Shown here: positions 60,131 through 64,000 of the stretch, piece by piece | Layout of the letters: the number at the start of each line of letters is the position of its first letter | Numbering within the stretch: position 1 is the first letter of the stretch | Source: Flavobacterium sp. | GTDB taxonomy: Bacteria; Bacteroidota; Bacteroidia; Flavobacteriales; Flavobacteriaceae | Reading direction: 5' to 3' | Length of the DNA: 64,000 bases | NCBI GenBank assembly: GCA_020403245.1 | Contig: JADBYA010000002.1 | Location: forward strand, 434,001 to 498,000 | Notes under the pieces: model-generated | Database searches by the model: none | What the model was told of the DNA's origin: nothing | Seen by the model: the letters and a program-made list of their open reading frames with translations, nothing else | Translations under genes and position numbers: made by a program

Positions 60131-62364
60131 AATTTCAAAGTTAGCCCAGCCAAAAAATTAATTCCTGCTTGTGGATAAAATCCCGCTCCTTCTTGCGTTA
60201 TAACTGTTCCTGGAGTAGTGAAATCGTCGTCAAAAGTATAGAAATAGCCGTTAGACTCATATTCAACATTGAAAATATTGTTAACCAATGCAGAAAAAAC
60301 TATCGATTTTAATCCTTTATGGATATTCCATTGGTAGGTAAAATTCAAATCATTTACAAAAAAAGCATCTAAAACAGATTTTTGCGAGTCGATATTTCCC
60401 ATAAATTGTTTGCCTACATATTTTGAAAACAACGAAACTTGCATGGTTTTAATGGGTTGATAGGTAAATCTATTTCCAAAAATTATACTTGGCGAAAATG
60501 CAATATCAGTATTTCCCAAGTTTTGCAGTATGCCATCACGTTGAAAATTAAAGTCTCGGTTTTTGTTTTGACTTAAAGTCACATTAGGGTTGAGTGTTAA
60601 ATTTTGATGTAATGTAATTAAAGACTCCACTTCAAGGCCTAAACGATAACTGCTGCCGCTGTTAGTGAAAACAGGAGAACCTACATCGTTCAATGCACCA
60701 GTTAAAACTAGTTGGTCTTTGTAGTTCATATAAAAAGCATTGGCTGAGAAATTTATTTTTTTTGAATTGTATTTCCATCCTAGTTCATAATCAAATAATC
60801 GTTCGGGCTTTGTACTGCCATTTTCATAATCATCGCGACGCGGTTCTTTATTTGCTACTCCGAAGAATCCATAAAATGAATTTTTTTCATTCAATTGATA
60901 ATTCAAACCCATTTTTGGATTGAAAAACAAAAAAGTATCGTTTACATCATTAAACCGAAAGCTGGTAGCTTCATAAAAAACCATTCGGTATTGTAAATCG
61001 GCAAAAACATTTACTTTACCTACTTGTTGCGATGCTTTGGCATAAAAATTCACGTCGTCTTTATTCCCAATGTTGTCGTAATATCTGTTTCCATCGGGAG
61101 TGTAAAATTGTGTCCAAACTACTTCGCCAAAATGGTCCCCTAGGTAACGATTTGCCGCGCCACCAATTAAAATATCGGTTTCGGGCGTTCGATAATTTAA
61201 TGAAAAAGTAGCGCCAAAAAAATCATTATCGAGCCATCTTTTTCGAACTAAATCAGCAATTGAATTGCCATTAAAATCAGGTAAATTATAATCGGCTAAT
61301 GTTTCATCTTCACGGTATTGTTCAAAATAACCTTTTCCTATAGTGTAATGCATTGCCACGTTTGAAATCCATTTTTCGGACCATTTTTCGGACCAATGCA
61401 ACTGGAAATGATTTTGGGTATAATTATCGGTTTCATCATCATAGAATTGTGTGTTGCCAAATTCATCGGTATACATTCCTGCGATGTTGTAGGTTCTGTC
61501 GTTTTCTAGTTTTTCTGGATCTTCTAAACCATACCATGCTTGATAGGTTTTTTCTGTTCCGCCAAAAGCAAAGAATTTAATTTGTCGTTTTTCGGTGATA
61601 TAATTCGCATTAAAAAAGTAGCCCATCATATTAGTTGAAGCCCTATCAATAAAACCATCGGAAGCAATGTTAGACAGGCGCGCATTCATTTCAAAATTGT
61701 TGTGCAATCCTGTCCCAAAAGCTAGGGTATGTTTTCGAGTACCAAAACTTCCTGCAGCATTGGCAATTTCGGCATAGGCTTTTTCCTGAAACGATTTAGT
61801 TTGCATGTTTAAACTTGCACCAAAAGCGCCAGCGCCATTGGTAGATGTTCCCACGCCGCGTTGCAATTGCACACTTTCGAGCGAGGAAGCAAAATCGGGT
61901 AAGTTCACAAAAAAAGTGCCCTGACTTTCGCTATCGTTAAATGGAATTCCGTTTAAGGTTACGTTTATTCTTGAACCGTCAGAGCCACGAACTCGCAGAT
62001 AGGTATAACCAACACCATTTCCAGCATCTGTTGTGGATACTACAGATGGTAAAAAATTTAAAAGTACCGGAATATCTTGACCCAGATTTCGCGGTGCAAT
62101 TTCTTCTTTAGAATAATTGGTAAAAGTAATTGGGTTTTTGCCTTTGGCTCTAACAGATGAAACGGTTACTTCATTGAGTTGGTTGACCTTTGTAGTGTCT
62201 TGTTCTTTTTGTTGCGAGAAAGCTGTTTGTGAGAAGAAAAAAATAGAAAATAGAAAATAGAAAATAGATTGGTGTCGTCTTCTGACTTCTGGCTTCCATC
62301 TCCCTGCTTCCCGCTTCCTGCTTCCTGCTCCCTGCTTCCCGCTTTTTTTAAATAAAATTTTCAT
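60127..62364 (-). CDS. TonB-dependent outer-membrane receptor, predicted thiamin (precursor) uptake
   Basis: This encodes 745 residues. After an odd N-terminus come a TonB-box-like region (NQLNEVTVSSVRAK), a plug domain (RNLGQDIPVLLNFLPSVVST, YLRVRGSDGSRINVTLNGIP, VQLQRGVGTSTNGAGAFGAS) and a beta-barrel ending GINFLAGLTLKF with a terminal Phe. A TPP riboswitch precedes it, so it probably imports thiamin or a precursor; thiamin-regulated receptors of this kind are predicted in Bacteroidota. The first 50 residues are odd: a long Arg/Lys/Gly-rich segment (SGKQGAGSRKREAGRW) and the hydrophobic SIFYFLFSIFFFSQTAFSQ are encoded by micro-repeats. Confidence 0.9.
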   Translation of the reverse strand: MKILFKKSGKQGAGSRKREAGRWKPEVRRRHQSIFYFLFSIFFFSQTAFSQQKEQDTTKVNQLNEVTVSSVRAKGKNPITFTNYSKEEIAPRNLGQDIPVLLNFLPSVVSTTDAGNGVGYTYLRVRGSDGSRINVTLNGIPFNDSESQGTFFVNLPDFASSLESVQLQRGVGTSTNGAGAFGASLNMQTKSFQEKAYAEIANAAGSFGTRKHTLAFGTGLHNNFEMNARLSNIASDGFIDRASTNMMGYFFNANYITEKRQIKFFAFGGTEKTYQAWYGLEDPEKLENDRTYNIAGMYTDEFGNTQFYDDETDNYTQNHFQLHWSEKWSEKWISNVAMHYTIGKGYFEQYREDETLADYNLPDFNGNSIADLVRKRWLDNDFFGATFSLNYRTPETDILIGGAANRYLGDHFGEVVWTQFYTPDGNRYYDNIGNKDDVNFYAKASQQVGKVNVFADLQYRMVFYEATSFRFNDVNDTFLFFNPKMGLNYQLNEKNSFYGFFGVANKEPRRDDYENGSTKPERLFDYELGWKYNSKKINFSANAFYMNYKDQLVLTGALNDVGSPVFTNSGSSYRLGLEVESLITLHQNLTLNPNVTLSQNKNRDFNFQRDGILQNLGNTDIAFSPSIIFGNRFTYQPIKTMQVSLFSKYVGKQFMGNIDSQKSVLDAFFVNDLNFTYQWNIHKGLKSIVFSALVNNIFNVEYESNGYFYTFDDDFTTPGTVITQEGAGFYPQAGINFLAGLTLKF
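62243..62342. repeat. Micro-repeats encoding the TonB receptor signal peptide
   Basis: AATAGAA units repeat at 62243-62268 and CTTCC-CGCTTCCTG-type units (CCTGCTTCC, CGCTTCC, TGCTCC) repeat at 62279-62342. On the coding strand they give the hydrophobic core and the basic n-region. Similar units occur at 25730-25755 and 55912-56027. Confidence 0.75.
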
Positions 62365-62440
62365 TCGTAATGATAGTTTACAAATAAAAAGAGGTAATTA
62401 TTCTTGGTTAAAATTAAATTGATACTCTTGCTAATCGTTT

Positions 62441-62462
62441 GAAAAAGCCGGCGGTGCCTGCT
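62441..62462 (-). terminator. Candidate expression-platform terminator of the TPP riboswitch
   Basis: On the minus strand AGCAGGC (62462-62456), loop ACC, GCCGGCT (62452-62446) and TTTTTC make a stem with one mismatch followed by a T run, 49-70 bases downstream of the aptamer and about 75 bases before the ATG. A second hairpin (AATGTC/GACATT, about 62478-62497) lies between and could compete. Confidence 0.6.
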
Positions 62463-62510
62463 CACTCTTTCGCTAAAAATGTCCAGTAGACATTTTCTTA
62501 ACGCTTAGCT

Positions 62511-62585
62511 GTCCCTAAACAGCATTACCTGTTCTAGGTTCATTGGGTATAATCTCAGCCCTTGGTAGAGCACCCCTTTTGAGAC
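62511..62585 (-). ncRNA. TPP riboswitch (THI element)
   Basis: On the minus strand the conserved THI core is present: GGGGTGC, then GGGCTGAGATTATACCC, then GAACCTAGAACAGGTAATGC and TTAGGGA. P1 can form between GTCTC (62585-62581) and GGGAC (62515-62511). A TATCTTTG -7 box lies at 62597-62590, so transcription starts right at the aptamer. It should switch off the TonB-dependent receptor when thiamin pyrophosphate is plentiful. The stretch 62600-62665 upstream holds ATTAAGTATTAAG repeats. Confidence 0.93.
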
Positions 62586-62668
62586 GAGGCAAAGATAAGA
62601 AAGTATTAAGATTATTGTATTAAGTATTAAGATTTTTTTTCTTAATACTTTGTACTTGATACTAAATA

Positions 62669-63070
62669 CTACACCTCTGGCTTCCTCCTATTCTGTTTGA
62701 TTTCCGAAAGATTGCGTTTGGCTTTGATTCTTTTTTCGATAACTGATCGTGGAATTTTGGTGGCTTTTCTTTTCTTTGGGACAATTAAAGATTTGGTAAT
62801 TAAATCAAAAAAACGCTTAGTTACGATTTCTTTATTTCTTAATTGGCTTCTATCTTCATCACAATTTAATACCAAAAGATTTTCATTGGAAAGTTTGTTC
62901 GATAATTTCGTGATTAGCAGTTCTTTTTCGGCTTCCTCAAAAGCTTGTGAGTGTGATAAATCAAAAGTTAAAACCACTTTAGAAGAAACTTTATTGACAT
63001 TTTGTCCTCCTGCGCCAGAACTTCTAACCGCTTTGAATTGAAGTTCAGAAAGTAACAGATCAGTTTTCAT
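62669..63070 (-). CDS. arfB: Alternative ribosome-rescue factor ArfB (peptidyl-tRNA hydrolase)
   Basis: This encodes 133 residues. ArfB frees stalled ribosomes by hydrolysing peptidyl-tRNA with a GGQ loop. The N-terminal domain has VRSSGAGGQNVNKVSSKVVL with the catalytic GGQ, and the basic C-terminal tail (PKKRKATKIPRSVIEKRIKA, then NLSEIKQNRRKPEV) fills the mRNA channel. The length fits. It overlaps the upstream DUF4301 gene by 11 bp. Confidence 0.95.
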   Translation of the reverse strand: MKTDLLLSELQFKAVRSSGAGGQNVNKVSSKVVLTFDLSHSQAFEEAEKELLITKLSNKLSNENLLVLNCDEDRSQLRNKEIVTKRFFDLITKSLIVPKKRKATKIPRSVIEKRIKAKRNLSEIKQNRRKPEV

Positions 63071-64000
63071 GTTGTGGTTGGTGGGCTGGTTTTAATAAGT
63101 CGTTTACGGTTTTCACCGGGTTAAATGTAACAAGTGGGACCTCAACAAAAACGGTAATCCATTTGGCCATAGCGCCATTCCATAATCCTGGCAATTCATA
63201 ACCTTTCAATTCTTTTCCCTTATTGTTTTTGTGTACGATAAATCCAGTACTGTGATCGATGAAATTATTCAAATCAAACTTATTGCCTTTGTAATTCTTG
63301 GTAGCACATACTAAATCTACTGGATTAAAATGGGTGGCTTTTGCAAGGATTTGGGCTTGTTCGGCATTATGAATATCCACTTGAGAACTTTCTACTATTT
63401 GCAAAGATACATTCCCTTTAACACTTCTAACCCAAAATGGTCCGCCACCAGGTTCGCCTTCGTTTTTCACCATACCACAAACTCGAATAGGTCTATTTAA
63501 TTTACTTTTTATGTAATCCAATTTATTCTCAAAGGTATATTTATAAAAATCATCCAATACATCAATGTTTAACTTTTGTGTCATGAAATCTATGATTGCT
63601 TCAATATCATTTTGTTCAATTAGGTTATTATCTATCGCAGCTACAAATTCGAATATTTTTTGCTGTACATCTAATAAAATACCTGATAACCCTTTTTTAT
63701 ATAAAGTTGTTTCTTCTATATGATTTTGAATCACGTTATCAATATTTTTAATAAAAATAATATCGGCGTCAAGCGAATTCAAATTATTAATCAAAGCGCC
63801 ATGTCCGCCTGGACGAAAAACCAATTCTCCTTTTTCATTTCTAAAAGGTTTATTTTGCAAATCAACCGCAATGGTATCGGTGCTTTTGTCTTGATAAGAA
63901 AAGCCAATATTGAGTTGGGTGTTGGTTTTGTTTTCCGCTTTAACTTTAACCTCTTCAATAATTTTTTGAAATAAAGCTTCATGATGTTCCGAAATGGTCA
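63060..64000 (-). CDS. DUF4301 protein (5' end outside window)
   Basis: This gene runs off the right edge; at least 313 codons are visible. It belongs to DUF4301, recognised by STDTIAVDLQNKPFRNEKGE, LVFRPGGHGALINNLN, DADIIFIKNIDNV and NEGEPGGGPFWVR, and FIDHSTGFIVHKNNKGKELK. The FRPGGHGAL and GGGPFW blocks resemble nucleotide-binding loops of sugar-nucleotide transferases, so a nucleotidyltransferase-like fold is possible. Its role is unknown. It overlaps arfB at its 3' end. Confidence 0.9.
   Translation of the reverse strand, partial: TISEHHEALFQKIIEEVKVKAENKTNTQLNIGFSYQDKSTDTIAVDLQNKPFRNEKGELVFRPGGHGALINNLNSLDADIIFIKNIDNVIQNHIEETTLYKKGLSGILLDVQQKIFEFVAAIDNNLIEQNDIEAIIDFMTQKLNIDVLDDFYKYTFENKLDYIKSKLNRPIRVCGMVKNEGEPGGGPFWVRSVKGNVSLQIVESSQVDIHNAEQAQILAKATHFNPVDLVCATKNYKGNKFDLNNFIDHSTGFIVHKNNKGKELKGYELPGLWNGAMAKWITVFVEVPLVTFNPVKTVNDLLKPAHQPQHEN

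Noticed and set aside
62243..62342. Possible CRISPR array from the periodic CTTCC units
   Set aside because: Units are 6-9 bases without spacers of constant length, and they lie in a coding frame. No cas genes are present in the window.

Overview
The window comes from a Bacteroidota chromosome, almost certainly a Flavobacterium or close relative. The evidence is the low G+C content, the near absence of Shine-Dalgarno sites, promoters of the TTTG / TAnnTTTG type, type IX secretion (T9SS) sorting domains of both type A and type B, an alternative complex III (ACIII) plus cytochrome oxidase operon, and families known mainly from this phylum (DUF2723, DUF3127, DUF4301).

Layout. (1) 1-3.2 kb is accessory DNA: two minus-strand orphan RHS C-terminal cassettes lacking the body of the gene, one with a papain-like tip and an overlapping lipoprotein that may be its immunity protein, then an XRE regulator with a YoeB-type toxin-antitoxin pair. 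(2) 3.2-5.6 kb is core: queG, a four-helix-bundle (S23) gene and ruvB, all on the minus strand. (3) 5.6-18.5 kb is an accessory island: an XRE regulator, a small T9SS protein with a YD-like motif, a 2383-residue SpvB/FG-GAP/RHS surface protein with a probable membrane immunity protein, a decayed RHS core relic, a lipoprotein and a large T9SS type B protein. The island is bracketed by an 82-bp direct repeat that carries the ruvB promoter, the first ruvB codons and the upstream terminator, so it appears to sit between coxA and ruvB, which were once neighbours. (4) 18.5-30.3 kb is the minus-strand operon actABCDEF-coxBA, encoding quinol:cytochrome c oxidoreductase and an aa3-type oxidase. (5) 30.4-36.5 kb has a SPOR protein, rimP-nusA-infB, a double universal stress protein and tRNA-Gln(UUG). 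(6) 36.7-48.5 kb has a DUF2723 glycosyltransferase-like protein, a polysaccharide deacetylase, a cysteine-less thioredoxin fold protein, a metallophosphoesterase, a PIN/DUF433 pair, polA, a T9SS type A protein, an ankyrin protein and a LacI regulator. (7) 48.7-51.7 kb has rplM-rpsI and rpsB-tsf. (8) 51.7-64 kb has an M3 peptidase, a queuosine precursor transporter, tag, aat, a DUF3127 protein, a flavin reductase, a histidine kinase, a HIT protein, greA, a Rieske-like lipoprotein, a TonB-dependent receptor under a TPP riboswitch, arfB and a DUF4301 gene cut by the window edge.

The most rewarding points are the duplicated ruvB promoter flanking the RHS island, the orphan RHS tips and RHS relic, intrinsic terminators placed directly in front of the start codons of both rimP(-nusA-infB) and greA, a TPP riboswitch on an outer-membrane receptor, and several families of periodic micro-repeats that have entered coding sequence (TonB receptor signal peptide, QueG N-terminus, PolA linker). 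All functional calls are read from sequence and family knowledge; no database search was run.
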